Below, one piece after another: positions 1 through 8,373 of a stretch of 64,000 bases of DNA. The notes below the pieces were generated by a model. That model was not told where the DNA came from and ran no database searches. It worked only from the letters and a program-made list of their open reading frames with translations. The translations under genes were made by a program, and so were the position numbers. The stretch comes from Erysipelotrichales bacterium. Its GTDB lineage: Bacteria > Bacillota_I > Bacilli_A > RF39 > UBA660. Where the stretch lies: NCBI GenBank assembly GCA_022508565.1, contig JAFLUY010000001.1, positions 213,967 through 277,966 of the forward strand. Direction: 5' to 3'. Each line of letters starts with the position of its first letter. The stretch's first letter is position 1.

Positions 1-111
1 GTAATTAAGGAAGAAGAAAAAGATTTTGAAACCGAGACAATGAATATTGATGAAGCTCTAGTAGATCTAATGAGTACTAAACAATATGAATTTAAGGATG
101 AGGATGAGTAA
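1..111 (+). CDS. C-terminal end of an unidentified protein (partial)
   Basis: Frame 1 is open from the window edge to a TAA at 109-111 and encodes 36 residues rich in Glu and Asp, ending in KDEDE. The 5' part lies outside the window. The stop codon sits inside a terminator hairpin, which supports a real gene end. Nothing in this short acidic tail allows a family assignment; genes in this position before rpsU vary between Firmicutes. Confidence 0.6.
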   Translation, partial: VIKEEEKDFETETMNIDEALVDLMSTKQYEFKDEDE

Positions 112-124
112 ACTCATCTTTTTT
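103..124 (+). terminator. Rho-independent terminator of the partial first gene
   Basis: GATGAG (103-108) pairs with CTCATC (113-118) and a T-run follows. It overlaps the stop codon, an arrangement seen at many genes in this window. Confidence 0.75.
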
Positions 125-149
125 CTTGTATTATTTTTTAGAAAAAACC

Positions 150-178
150 TTGCACAACCTACGATTGTGTATTATAAT
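150..178 (+). promoter_or_regulatory. Sigma-A type promoter of rpsU
   Basis: TTGCAC at 150-155 and a perfect TATAAT at 173-178 are separated by 17 bp. The rpsU start is 28 bp further on with a strong ribosome binding site between. Confidence 0.85.
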
Positions 179-205
179 ACTAGTGAATTGAGAGGAGGGA
201 AGCAA

Positions 206-397
206 ATGACAAAAGTTGAAGTTAAAAACGGAGATATAAATGGTGCTTTAAAAAGATTTAAGATGAAAGTCGCAAAATCCGGTGTCCCTTCTGAATTAAA
301 AAAACATAAAGAATATAAAAAACCAGGCGTTAAAAGAAGAGAAGCTAAAAAAGAAATGATTAAGAATTCTCGTAAGAGAAACAAAAAAAGAGGGTAG
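206..397 (+). CDS. rpsU: 30S ribosomal protein S21 (bS21)
   Basis: This 63-residue, very basic protein is bS21 of the small ribosomal subunit, which sits near the anti-Shine-Dalgarno region of 16S rRNA. The family pattern is visible: an N-terminal VEVKNGDINGALKRFK segment, then a Lys/Arg-rich helical tail ending KRNKKRG. The frame is open further upstream, but ATG 206 is preceded by GAGGAGGG at 192-199 and lies just after a strong promoter, so it is the start. As in many Firmicutes it is followed by yqeY, 34 bp downstream and probably co-transcribed. Confidence 0.95.
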   Translation: MTKVEVKNGDINGALKRFKMKVAKSGVPSELKKHKEYKKPGVKRREAKKEMIKNSRKRNKKRG

Positions 398-431
398 TTA
401 ATACTTTCTTTTATTTTAAAGGAGAATATAT

Positions 432-869
432 ATGTTTGAAACCATTAAAAAAGATTTAACTACAGCAATGAAAGAGCAAGATAAATTTAAATTAGATGTA
501 ATAAGAATGCTTAAAAGTGCATTACAACTTGAAAGCATCGCAAAAAAACATGATTTGTCTGATGAAGAAGTTATAGCTGTAATTAAAAGAGAGACAAAGA
601 AGCGCGCTTCATCAATTGAGGAATACAAAAAATATGGTAAAACTGATACAGTTGAATCTTTAAAAAAAGAAATTGAGATTTTATCAGTATATTTACCAGA
701 AGAATTAAGTGATGATGAACTTAATAGAATCATCGAAGAAACAATTAAAGAATTGAATGCTGAATCAATTAAAGATATGGGTAATGTTATTAAAACAGTT
801 GGTTCTAAAGTTGGATCTTCTGCTGATATGGGAAAAGTATCTAAAATCGTTAAAGAAAAATTATCATAA
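432..869 (+). CDS. yqeY: GatB/YqeY domain protein
   Basis: The 145-residue protein matches the YqeY family in full length: a helical N-terminal half with VIRMLKSAL and KRETKKRASSIEEYKKYG, and a C-terminal half with LPEELSDDEL and MGNVIKTV. YqeY resembles the tRNA-binding tail of the GatB amidotransferase subunit; its exact function is not established. AAAGGAG (419-425) precedes the ATG. It follows rpsU, the common Firmicutes order, and ends in a strong terminator. Confidence 0.93.
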   Translation: MFETIKKDLTTAMKEQDKFKLDVIRMLKSALQLESIAKKHDLSDEEVIAVIKRETKKRASSIEEYKKYGKTDTVESLKKEIEILSVYLPEELSDDELNRIIEETIKELNAESIKDMGNVIKTVGSKVGSSADMGKVSKIVKEKLS

Positions 870-890
870 AGCACAATATGTGCTTTTTTT
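868..890 (+). terminator. Rho-independent terminator after yqeY
   Basis: AAAGCACA and TGTGCTTT form a perfect stem with a 3-base loop, followed by a run of T. It overlaps the yqeY stop codon. Confidence 0.85.
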
Positions 891-923
891 CTTTTTCTCT
901 CATATATATTAGTGGTGATAACA

Positions 924-1157
924 ATGTTAGATATCATTAAATCTTATTTTAATAAAGAAGACTTTTATTTAATAATAACTAACAGTAATCTTTATATAAA
1001 AAATTATAATAAAATTATTAATATTGAACCAACTGAAATTATCATAAACATTAACGAACAATTATTAAAAATTAATGGTCAAAATTTAACATTAAAAAGA
1101 ATAGTTAGTAAAGATTTAGTAGTTAATGGAACTATAGAAAGTGTTAAATATATATGA
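924..1157 (+). CDS. yqfC: YabP/YqfC family sporulation-type protein
   Basis: 77 residues. The sequence LYIKNYNKIINIEPTEI followed by LLKINGQNLTLKRI and a VNGTIESV ending is typical of the YabP/YqfC family, small proteins of endospore formation in Firmicutes. The identification is strengthened by the next gene, yqfD, which overlaps it by 4 bp (ATGA) as in spore formers. A GTG at 912 is possible, but GGTGAT at 915-920 with ATG 924 fits better. Sporulation itself cannot be concluded from this gene alone. Confidence 0.85.
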   Translation: MLDIIKSYFNKEDFYLIITNSNLYIKNYNKIINIEPTEIIININEQLLKINGQNLTLKRIVSKDLVVNGTIESVKYI

Positions 1158-2278
1158 TAATTATAATTGTAAAAAATAATGTAGATAGATTTATTAAAAA
1201 ATGTATTGAAAACAATATAGATTTATATAACATAGATTATAAAGATGATATTTTATTTGTTACCATAAATGAAAAAGATTATAAAAATGTAAAAAAATTG
1301 AATTATTATTCAAAGATAAAAATAAAAGAATATTTAGGTAAAAAGAAAATAAGATTACTATTAAAAAATAATTTATATAATTTTATGCTTTTATTTATTT
1401 TGATTTTACTTATATTTATATATTCAAATATTATTGTTTCAATTAAAATTAATCACGAAAATAAAGAAATAATAAATAAAGTAGACGAACTTTTAAAAGA
1501 GAAAAAAATAAAAGTATTATCTATCAAAAAAGATAATGATACACTAAATAGAATAAGTGATGAGATTTTAGAAAATAACCGAGATTTTCTTGATTTTATT
1601 TCTATTAAAAGTGAAGGTATGAAATATATAGTTAATGTAGAAGAAAGAATATTAATCGAAGAAGCTAAAGAAAAAGAAAGATGCCATATAATTGCGAAGA
1701 AATCTGGTGTAATAACAAGTATTATACCTAAAAAAGGGGTACCCTTAATTGAAAAAGGTAATCTTGTTAATGCTGGTGATATTTTAATTAGTGGAGAAAT
1801 AATCTTAAACGAAGAAATAAAAGATAATGTATGTTCCGAAGGTATAGTAATGGCCAACACTTGGTATAAAATAAATATAAAGTATCCATTAATTGAAACA
1901 AAAAAAGAATATACAAAAAGGGAAAAAATTAATATAAAAATATATAATAATTATTTAAAAAAGAGATTATATACATTTTTTGATGAAGAAACGTTGTTAA
2001 AGTTAGGAAATATCAAAATAGTCAAACAAAAAGAAACTAAAGAAATAGATTATAATATAAGCGCTGAAGTTGCTAAAAATAAAGCAATTAAAGAAGCTGA
2101 AAAGAAACTTTTAGAAAAATTATCTAATGATAGTGCAATAATTGATAAAAAAGTTTTGAAAGAAACAACAAATAATAGTACAATAGAATTAGAGTTATTC
2201 ATAAGCGTAAATGAATCTATTGGAGAACTTGTAGAATACGAAGGTCGTGATAAAATTGATACCAATGAAGGTGTATAA
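1154..2278 (+). CDS. yqfD: Sporulation protein YqfD
   Basis: 374 residues with one clear membrane segment at about residues 75-95. A soluble N-terminal region precedes it; after it come a region with GVITSIIPKKGVPLIEKGNLVNAGDILISG, a typical YqfD block, and a C-terminal YqfD-like part. YqfD is required for late spore development in B. subtilis and is conserved in spore formers. It is translationally coupled to yqfC. The phoH and yqfF genes that usually follow in Bacillus are absent here; a VanZ-like gene and ybeY come next. Confidence 0.88.
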   Translation: MIIIIVKNNVDRFIKKCIENNIDLYNIDYKDDILFVTINEKDYKNVKKLNYYSKIKIKEYLGKKKIRLLLKNNLYNFMLLFILILLIFIYSNIIVSIKINHENKEIINKVDELLKEKKIKVLSIKKDNDTLNRISDEILENNRDFLDFISIKSEGMKYIVNVEERILIEEAKEKERCHIIAKKSGVITSIIPKKGVPLIEKGNLVNAGDILISGEIILNEEIKDNVCSEGIVMANTWYKINIKYPLIETKKEYTKREKINIKIYNNYLKKRLYTFFDEETLLKLGNIKIVKQKETKEIDYNISAEVAKNKAIKEAEKKLLEKLSNDSAIIDKKVLKETTNNSTIELELFISVNESIGELVEYEGRDKIDTNEGV

Positions 2279-2879
2279 CATTTTAATTAATCTTTTACCA
2301 ATGATTATACTATTTACTGTTGTTATGGCTACAGTTAGGATTGTGACTACTATATATTGCAAAGAGAAAATAGTTTTATATAAAGAATTTAAAAATCTTT
2401 TATATATTGTATATTGTTTTGCTTTATTCCAACTTGTTACAACTTCTGACTTTGAAAGTTTTTCAAACAACTTTATTCCTTTTAAAGAAATACTTCGTTA
2501 TTCGACAACGAGCCCATTATTTTATCGTAATGTTTTGGGTAATATAGCAATATTTATTCCATTTGGATATCTAATTACCGATATGATTAAAGAAAAAGCT
2601 AATAAATGCAATATAATTGTTACATGTATAATTATACTTTTAACTTCTTTAACTATTGAAGTTATTCAAATGTTTATTGGAAGAAGTTTTGATGTTGATG
2701 ATATACTTCTAAACTTACTAGGAGGTATTTTAGGTTATATTGTATATATAATTAGTCATCAAATATATAAAGTTATCCCGGAAAAATTTAAAAAAGATAG
2801 TATAAAGTTAGTATTTTTTCTAACAATGACTTTAATATTTATTTTAGTATTTGTAATAGCGTACGGAGTGATAAAATGA
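2265..2879 (+). CDS. VanZ-like family membrane protein
   Basis: About 204 residues with four to five hydrophobic segments. The core has the VanZ-like pattern: NVLGNIAIFIPFGYL, then TIEVIQMFIGRSFDVDDILLN followed by LLGGILGY. VanZ relatives are polytopic membrane proteins; one confers low-level teicoplanin resistance, most have no known role. The start is uncertain: ATG 2265 lacks a good ribosome binding site, TTG 2256 would sit 11 bp after AAGG, and GTG 2247 is too close to it. All overlap the end of yqfD, so translational coupling is likely. It ends in a 4-bp ATGA overlap with ybeY. Confidence 0.8.
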   Translation: MKVYNILINLLPMIILFTVVMATVRIVTTIYCKEKIVLYKEFKNLLYIVYCFALFQLVTTSDFESFSNNFIPFKEILRYSTTSPLFYRNVLGNIAIFIPFGYLITDMIKEKANKCNIIVTCIIILLTSLTIEVIQMFIGRSFDVDDILLNLLGGILGYIVYIISHQIYKVIPEKFKKDSIKLVFFLTMTLIFILVFVIAYGVIK

Positions 2880-3319
2880 GAGAATATGAAATAATCAACG
2901 AATATAATTATAAAAGCGATTATAGCTATTTAAATGAAGTAATAGAACACACATTAGATAAATTAAATATAAATAATGTTATTTTCAGTGTTGTATTTAT
3001 TGATGATGATGAAATGCATAAAATGAACAAAGAGTATCGCAATGTAGATAGAACAACTGATGTATTAAGTTTTGCATTAGAAGATAACAATAGAATATCT
3101 GCAGAAGTTAGAAATCTAGGTGATGTTTTTATCTCTATTCCTAAGATGATTGAACAAGCAAGTGAATATAAACATTCAGAAAAAAGGGAATTATCTTTTC
3201 TTACATGTCACGGCTTATTACACTTACTCGGATACGATCACACAAAAAGTAAAGAGGAAGAAGAAAAACAATTTAAGCTACAAGACGAAATTTTAAATGA
3301 TTTAAACATAATTTTGTGA
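2876..3319 (+). CDS. ybeY: Endoribonuclease YbeY (rRNA maturation factor)
   Basis: 147 residues, the usual size. The metal-binding signature CHGLLHLLGYDH (H-x3-H-x5-H) is intact near residues 112-123, and TTDVLSFALED upstream is also diagnostic. YbeY is a zinc-dependent ribonuclease acting in 16S rRNA 3'-end maturation and ribosome quality control. It is followed 30 bp later by era, a conserved pairing in which both act on 30S maturation. The gene ends with TGA. Confidence 0.95.
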   Translation: MREYEIINEYNYKSDYSYLNEVIEHTLDKLNINNVIFSVVFIDDDEMHKMNKEYRNVDRTTDVLSFALEDNNRISAEVRNLGDVFISIPKMIEQASEYKHSEKRELSFLTCHGLLHLLGYDHTKSKEEEEKQFKLQDEILNDLNIIL

Positions 3320-3349
3320 TATAATTATATAAGGTAGGGAAGTGAGTTT

Positions 3350-4231
3350 ATGAAAAGCGGATTTGTAAGTATCATTGGACGACCAAATACAGGCAAAAGC
3401 ACATTGATAAACACAATTATAAATGAGCACATCGCAATTGTCTCAAATGTTGCTGGAACTACTAGAAATACTATTCAAGGTGTATATCATGATAAAGATA
3501 CTCAAATCGTTTTTGTAGATACTCCTGGTATCCAAAGAATTGTTGACCGTTTAGGAAAACATTTAAATAAGCAAAGTTACGAGTCATTAGAAGATATTGA
3601 TGCTATCCTTTTTGTAGTAGATGCAGCTGCTGGCTTAGGTTCTGGTGATAAATTCATAATCGAAGCCTTAAGACACACAACTGTACCAGTAATTTTGGTT
3701 TTAAATAAAATTGATAAACTAACAAAGGATGGTATATTAAATGCAATCAATAATTATAAAGATTTGTTTGATTTTGCAGATATTATACCTATAAGTGCTT
3801 TAAAAAGAGATAATATTGAAAGATTAATTGAAATAACTAAAAAATATTTGAAAGATTCAATAAAGTATTATGAAGATGATGTAATAACTAACAACGATCC
3901 ATACTTTATGATTGCAGAATTAGTTAGAGAAAAGCTTCTTAATTTAACTACTGAAGAAGTCCCTCATGCAATTACATGTCTTCTAACAAATTATAATGAA
4001 AAATCTAATATAGTTGAAATAGCTGTAGATATAATTGTTTCTAGAGATTCCTTAAAGAAGATTATAATTGGAAAAAAAGGAACAATGCTAAAAACAGTTG
4101 GAACTGAAGCAAGAAAAGATATAGAACGTATGCTAAATAAACCTGTATATTTAGAGTTATACGTAAAAACTATAAAGAATTGGAGAAATAAAGAAAAGTA
4201 TTTAATCGAACTTGGATTTAACGAAAAATAA
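3350..4231 (+). CDS. era: GTPase Era
   Basis: 293 residues with the complete Era layout. G1 is GRPNTGKST, G2 lies in the TTRN region, G3 is DTPG and G4 is NKID. A C-terminal KH domain contains VSRDSLKKIIIGKKG. Era binds the 3' end of 16S rRNA and couples 30S assembly to GTP state. GGGAAGTGAG precedes the ATG. Confidence 0.97.
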   Translation: MKSGFVSIIGRPNTGKSTLINTIINEHIAIVSNVAGTTRNTIQGVYHDKDTQIVFVDTPGIQRIVDRLGKHLNKQSYESLEDIDAILFVVDAAAGLGSGDKFIIEALRHTTVPVILVLNKIDKLTKDGILNAINNYKDLFDFADIIPISALKRDNIERLIEITKKYLKDSIKYYEDDVITNNDPYFMIAELVREKLLNLTTEEVPHAITCLLTNYNEKSNIVEIAVDIIVSRDSLKKIIIGKKGTMLKTVGTEARKDIERMLNKPVYLELYVKTIKNWRNKEKYLIELGFNEK

Positions 4232-4247
4232 AAGGAGGGAAAATTTT

Positions 4248-5564
4248 ATGGCAGTAAAAACAGTTGCTCTTGATGAATATATTAAAAGACAACATGATGT
4301 ATTTAATGCTTATATAAGTTCAAACGGAAAAGAAAGTTCCGTACTTCCTTTCGTTTCAGAATATAGCAAGTCTGATGAAATAGAATATACTCCTGAAAAT
4401 ATAATAAATTATTTGAATTCTTATATAAAAAGTAAACAAATATCTAACCAAGAAGTAAAACAATATAATCAAACGAGATTAATACCTAATGACATTATTT
4501 TTAAAAGAGGCAGAATTATTACAGAAATGCTTATTGAAAATCAAGGTTCTAAAGAAATACTACCTAGATATCAAGCATATTTTGCCAAAAAAGATGGAAA
4601 GTTACAACCTTACAGCGAATCTTACATTTTAAAATGTCGTGATTATTACCTAGAACACACAAAAAATCAAGCTATTCTTTTTGCTTACCAAAATGTTGAA
4701 GAATTAGCTACTCGTGGTAAATACGATATCGAGCTAATAACTAAAGTATTAGCAATAAAAGATAATACTCAAGCTCTTGATTTCTTAAATAGAATTAATA
4801 TTTCAAAAGTTAGCTTTGGTAATCTAGTAACTGAGTACCAAACGCTATATCCAGCCGATTTAGGAAATCTTGCAAGATTAAGATTTTTATATGATAATCT
4901 TCATAACCAAATTAGTAAAGTAGTTAAATTTGTAAATGTAAAAGAACACAAAGAAACATTAGAATATAGATTATTATCACTAAGAAGAATATTAGAAGAA
5001 TATTTAATGTCTGACATAGAAAATATTAGTGAATTATTTACTAAACACAATTTTAATGAATATAAATTTAATGAATTATTAAAAGATGCTGAATTAAGCA
5101 AAGATAGAATATTACATGGATTAATAAATAAATATAATGCTAAAAAAGCATCAGTTAATAATAGTTATAAATCAATTCTTGATTTAATTATTAAAGCTAA
5201 AAGAAATGGAATTAATTATGGGTATGGCTATCGTGAACTTAACATTTATGATTACTATACCATCAAAAACGGTATATCTTCTAAAACATTATTAGATTAC
5301 GCTAAAAACGTGTATGATGTTGATACATATAATGAAGTAAAAGATATAATTGATAACTTTAATCAAGATGACATAAGTAATACTAAAGAAGAATTATTAA
5401 ATAGTATAAGCAATAAAAATAATAAAACAACACTAATTATCGATTATTTAGAGTTTGCTTCATTGCCGTTAACTATCGAAATGTATGAGGGAGTTTTAGA
5501 AAGAAACCAAAACAAAGATATTTCCTTTGAAATTGAAGTAAAATCAAAAGCAGTGAATATTTAA
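4248..5564 (+). CDS. Protein of unknown function, 438 aa
   Basis: A long soluble, mainly helical protein with no signal peptide, membrane segment or motif that I recognise. The start is ATG 4248, placed by a strong AAAGGAGGG at 4231-4239 that overlaps the end of era; the frame is open a little further upstream. It lies between era and yqzL-recO, where B. subtilis has no such gene. The tight spacing implies co-expression with era. Base composition matches its neighbours, so recent transfer is not indicated. It may be a lineage-specific family. Confidence 0.8.
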   Translation: MAVKTVALDEYIKRQHDVFNAYISSNGKESSVLPFVSEYSKSDEIEYTPENIINYLNSYIKSKQISNQEVKQYNQTRLIPNDIIFKRGRIITEMLIENQGSKEILPRYQAYFAKKDGKLQPYSESYILKCRDYYLEHTKNQAILFAYQNVEELATRGKYDIELITKVLAIKDNTQALDFLNRINISKVSFGNLVTEYQTLYPADLGNLARLRFLYDNLHNQISKVVKFVNVKEHKETLEYRLLSLRRILEEYLMSDIENISELFTKHNFNEYKFNELLKDAELSKDRILHGLINKYNAKKASVNNSYKSILDLIIKAKRNGINYGYGYRELNIYDYYTIKNGISSKTLLDYAKNVYDVDTYNEVKDIIDNFNQDDISNTKEELLNSISNKNNKTTLIIDYLEFASLPLTIEMYEGVLERNQNKDISFEIEVKSKAVNI

Positions 5565-5567
5565 TCT

Positions 5568-5605
5568 AAATAACACCCATTATATAAATAGAAAGGGTGT
5601 TATTT
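5568..5605 (+). terminator. Hairpin between the 438-aa gene and yqzL
   Basis: A perfect 11-bp stem (5568-5578 with 5595-5605, sequence AAATAACACCC and its complement) ends in TTATTTT, so it may terminate. Its 3' arm contains the GAAAGGG ribosome binding site of yqzL, so it could also hide that site. Confidence 0.6.
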
Positions 5606-5606
5606 T

Positions 5607-5684
5607 ATGACAAAAAAAGAATTATGGGAGTTATTTAAGAAAACAGGTAAAATAGAATATTATTTAGAATATAAAAAGAAGTGA
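5607..5684 (+). CDS. yqzL: YqzL family small protein
   Basis: A 25-residue gene that starts MTKKELWELFKKTG and ends EYKKK before TGA. The pattern W-x-x-F-x-x-T-G-x-I-x-x-Y-L-x-Y-K is that of YqzL, a short protein of unknown function encoded just before recO in Bacillus and Clostridium. GAAAGGG lies 9 bp upstream and recO starts 5 bp downstream, so it belongs to the same transcript. It is shorter than the 45-50 residues usual for the family. Confidence 0.8.
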   Translation: MTKKELWELFKKTGKIEYYLEYKKK

Positions 5685-5689
5685 TTTAA

Positions 5690-6424
5690 ATGATGAAAAC
5701 AATAGAAGGTGTTGTTGTAAATGAAACACCTTTTAGGGAAAACTCAAAAATTTTAAATATATTAACTAAAGAAGGTATTATTGGTGTTATATCTAAAGGA
5801 TGTAAAAACATTAAAAGTCCACTAAGATTAATATCATCTAAGCTAACATATGCTGAATTTACCATAATATATAATGAATCAGGTTTATCGACTTTAAAAG
5901 AAGGAACTATTCTTAATAATTTTACTCATATTCGTACAGAACCTTCATTAATTCCATACTCAACATTTGTCTATATCACAGATTTAGTTAAACAAGTAAT
6001 AAAACAATGCAGTAATGAAACTATTTATAACATATATATCAGTACGGTAAAAAAGATTGAAGAAGGACTAAATCCTATTGTCTTAATGAATATTTTAGAA
6101 ATAAAAATGTTAGATTATTTAGGTTGTCCAATCGAATTAAATGCTTGCGTTAAATGTGGAAGCACTAAAAACATTATAACTATTAATCCTGATATTGGCG
6201 GATATATATGTTCATCATGCCACACTAATGAAATAATTTATGATGAAAAAACAAGAAAAATGTTAAGGATGTATTATTTAGTTGATATTGATTCTATCAA
6301 AGAATTAAAAATAAATGATTACGTAATTGACAATATAAATAATTTCTTAACAACTTACTACGATAGATATACCGGTATCTATATTCATACAAAGAAATTT
6401 TTAGAGAGCACACTAGACTATTAA
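5690..6424 (+). CDS. recO: DNA repair protein RecO
   Basis: 244 residues with the RecO plan: an N-terminal OB fold starting TIEGVVVNETPFRENSKILNILTKEG, a helical middle, and a zinc-binding CVKCG...CSSCH site at about residues 156-180. RecO loads RecA onto SSB-coated single strands with RecR. The start could be ATG 5690 or 5693. The gene closes the era-yqzL-recO cluster and ends in a strong terminator. Confidence 0.94.
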   Translation: MMKTIEGVVVNETPFRENSKILNILTKEGIIGVISKGCKNIKSPLRLISSKLTYAEFTIIYNESGLSTLKEGTILNNFTHIRTEPSLIPYSTFVYITDLVKQVIKQCSNETIYNIYISTVKKIEEGLNPIVLMNILEIKMLDYLGCPIELNACVKCGSTKNIITINPDIGGYICSSCHTNEIIYDEKTRKMLRMYYLVDIDSIKELKINDYVIDNINNFLTTYYDRYTGIYIHTKKFLESTLDY

Positions 6425-6445
6425 CTTTTAATAGTCTTTCTTTTT
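6415..6445 (+). terminator. Rho-independent terminator after recO
   Basis: AGACTATTA (6415-6423) pairs perfectly with TAATAGTCT (6429-6437), followed by a T-rich tract. It covers the recO stop codon. Confidence 0.85.
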
Positions 6446-6446
6446 A

Positions 6447-6581
6447 TGCTATAATTTATAATAGGTAAAAAAATAGATAAAAAGTAAGTAAACATTGGTT
6501 TAAAAACCACTAAAGAAAAAATAAAAAATTAATTTTTTTTGCAATTTTGGAATATGTTAAATAATAATAATATGCTATAAT
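6447..6581 (+). promoter_or_regulatory. Two extended -10 promoters upstream of alaS
   Basis: TGCTATAAT occurs at 6447-6455 and again at 6573-6581. The second lies 46 bp before the alaS ATG. Between them are a small hairpin (TGGTTT/AAACCA, about 6498-6509) and an A/T-rich stem ending in eight T. No T-box features were found. Confidence 0.55.
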
Positions 6582-6626
6582 ATAGTAGTTATAAGTTAAT
6601 TTTTAACAACTTAAGGAAGTGAAAAA

Positions 6627-8369
6627 ATGAATTTAAAAGATCTATACATTAATTTTTTTGTTGATCATGGACACAAACAAATACCAAGTGCGCCAGTTGT
6701 TCCTGAAAATGACCCATCTGTATTATTTAATACAGCTGGAATGCAACCATTAATACCTTATTTGATGGGGCAACCTCATCCTTATGGAAAAAGATTATGT
6801 GATTATCAAAAATGTATTAGAACAAATGATATTGATGAAGTAGGAGATACATATCATCATACATTCTTTGAAATGTTAGGTAATTGGAGTCTTGGAGACT
6901 ATTTTAAAAAAGATGCAATTACCTGGAGTTATGAATTTTTAACTAAACATTTAAACATACCTGTAGAAAGATTGGCAGTATCAGTATTTGCAGGTAATGA
7001 ATATATTCCGTTTGATGAAGAATCTTATAATATTTGGAAAAGTTTAGGAATTAAAGAAGAAAGAATCGCTAAATTAAAAGAAAATTTCTGGATTGCTGGA
7101 GAAACTGGACCATGTGGTGGAGACTCTGAAATGTTTTACTGGAGAAGTAATGATCCAGTACCTGAAGTATTCAATCCAGATGATGAAAGATGGGTCGAAA
7201 TTTGGAATGATGTCTTCATGCAATATGTGAAAAATGAAGATGGGTCAATTGAAGAACTTCCAAATAAAAATGTCGATACCGGTATGGGAGTTGAAAGAAC
7301 TGTTGCTATTTTAGAGGGAGTTAATGATAATTATGCATCATCTATCTGGTCTGATGTAATTGAATTAATTTCTAAAATTTCAAATACTCCATACAAAAAC
7401 AATGAAAAAAGTATGCGAATAATTGCAGATCATTTAAGAACAGCTGTTTTCATCAGTGCAGACAACGCGGGAATTAAACCAAGTAATACAGATCAAGGTT
7501 ATATCTTAAGAAGACTTATTAGAAGGGCTATCAGACATGCTAAGAGTTTAGGCATAGATATAAATTCTAACTGGGAACAAGAAATTGCTATATTATTAAT
7601 AAATAAATATAAAGCCTATTATATGGAATTAGAAGAAAATAAAGATATTATTTTAGAAGTACTTGCAAATGAGAAAACAAAATTTAATAGGACATTAGAA
7701 AAGGGGCTTAAGGAATTTATGAGAGTAACCCAAGAAAGACGCGACATAGATGGTACAACAGCATTCCATTTATTTGATACCTATGGCTTCCCATTAGAAT
7801 TAACTATCGAACTTGCAAATGAAATGAATTTAAATGTAGATATTGAAGGGTATAAAGAAAAATTCAAACAACATCAAGAATTATCAAGATCAGGAAGTGC
7901 CGAAAAATTCAAAGGTGGGTTAGCAGGAAATTCAGAAGTAGAAACAAGATATCATACTGCAACCCATTTACTTAATGCAGCGCTTAAACAAGTTATTGGC
8001 CCTGATGTACACCAAAGAGGCTCTAATATAACAGTAGAAAGAATGCGTTTTGACTTTAACTGTGACCATAAATTAACAGAAGAAGAAAAAGAACAAGTAG
8101 AAGCTTTAGTTAATACATGGATCGATGCAAAACTAGATGTAACAGTAAAAGAAATGACTAAAGAAGAAGCTATTGCATCAGGTGCAGAATGTATGTTTAT
8201 TGAAAAATATCCTGACATTGTAACAGTATATACAATTGGAGATAATATATCTAAAGAACTATGTGGTGGACCACATGTTAAAAACACTGGTGAACTAGGG
8301 CATTTCAAAATAAAAAAAGAAGAAGCATCATCAGCTGGTGTTAGAAGAATTAAAGCAGTATTGGAGTAA
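6627..8369 (+). CDS. alaS: Alanyl-tRNA synthetase, short form without C-Ala domain
   Basis: 580 residues against about 870 for the usual bacterial enzyme. It charges tRNA-Ala. The class II catalytic core is complete (residues 1-about 350: FNTAGMQPL, RTNDIDEVGDT..HHTFFEMLGNW, TGMGVER), and the editing domain is present with both metal sites, HTATH at about 448 and CGGPH near 552. The protein stops right after SSAGVRRIKAVLE, so the C-terminal oligomerisation/C-Ala domain is missing, and the beta-barrel linker before the editing domain also appears reduced. The reading frame is clean with a good AAGGAAGTG site, so this is a genuine short form rather than a truncation. Confidence 0.93.
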   Translation: MNLKDLYINFFVDHGHKQIPSAPVVPENDPSVLFNTAGMQPLIPYLMGQPHPYGKRLCDYQKCIRTNDIDEVGDTYHHTFFEMLGNWSLGDYFKKDAITWSYEFLTKHLNIPVERLAVSVFAGNEYIPFDEESYNIWKSLGIKEERIAKLKENFWIAGETGPCGGDSEMFYWRSNDPVPEVFNPDDERWVEIWNDVFMQYVKNEDGSIEELPNKNVDTGMGVERTVAILEGVNDNYASSIWSDVIELISKISNTPYKNNEKSMRIIADHLRTAVFISADNAGIKPSNTDQGYILRRLIRRAIRHAKSLGIDINSNWEQEIAILLINKYKAYYMELEENKDIILEVLANEKTKFNRTLEKGLKEFMRVTQERRDIDGTTAFHLFDTYGFPLELTIELANEMNLNVDIEGYKEKFKQHQELSRSGSAEKFKGGLAGNSEVETRYHTATHLLNAALKQVIGPDVHQRGSNITVERMRFDFNCDHKLTEEEKEQVEALVNTWIDAKLDVTVKEMTKEEAIASGAECMFIEKYPDIVTVYTIGDNISKELCGGPHVKNTGELGHFKIKKEEASSAGVRRIKAVLE

Positions 8370-8373
8370 CGAT

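Noticed and set aside
2241..2285. Frameshift fusing yqfD and the VanZ-like gene
   Set aside because: Both proteins are complete in their families; the short overlap is ordinary translational coupling.
6446..6626. T-box riboswitch before alaS
   Set aside because: The length would allow it, but no T-box core sequence, specifier stem or antiterminator/terminator pair could be found.
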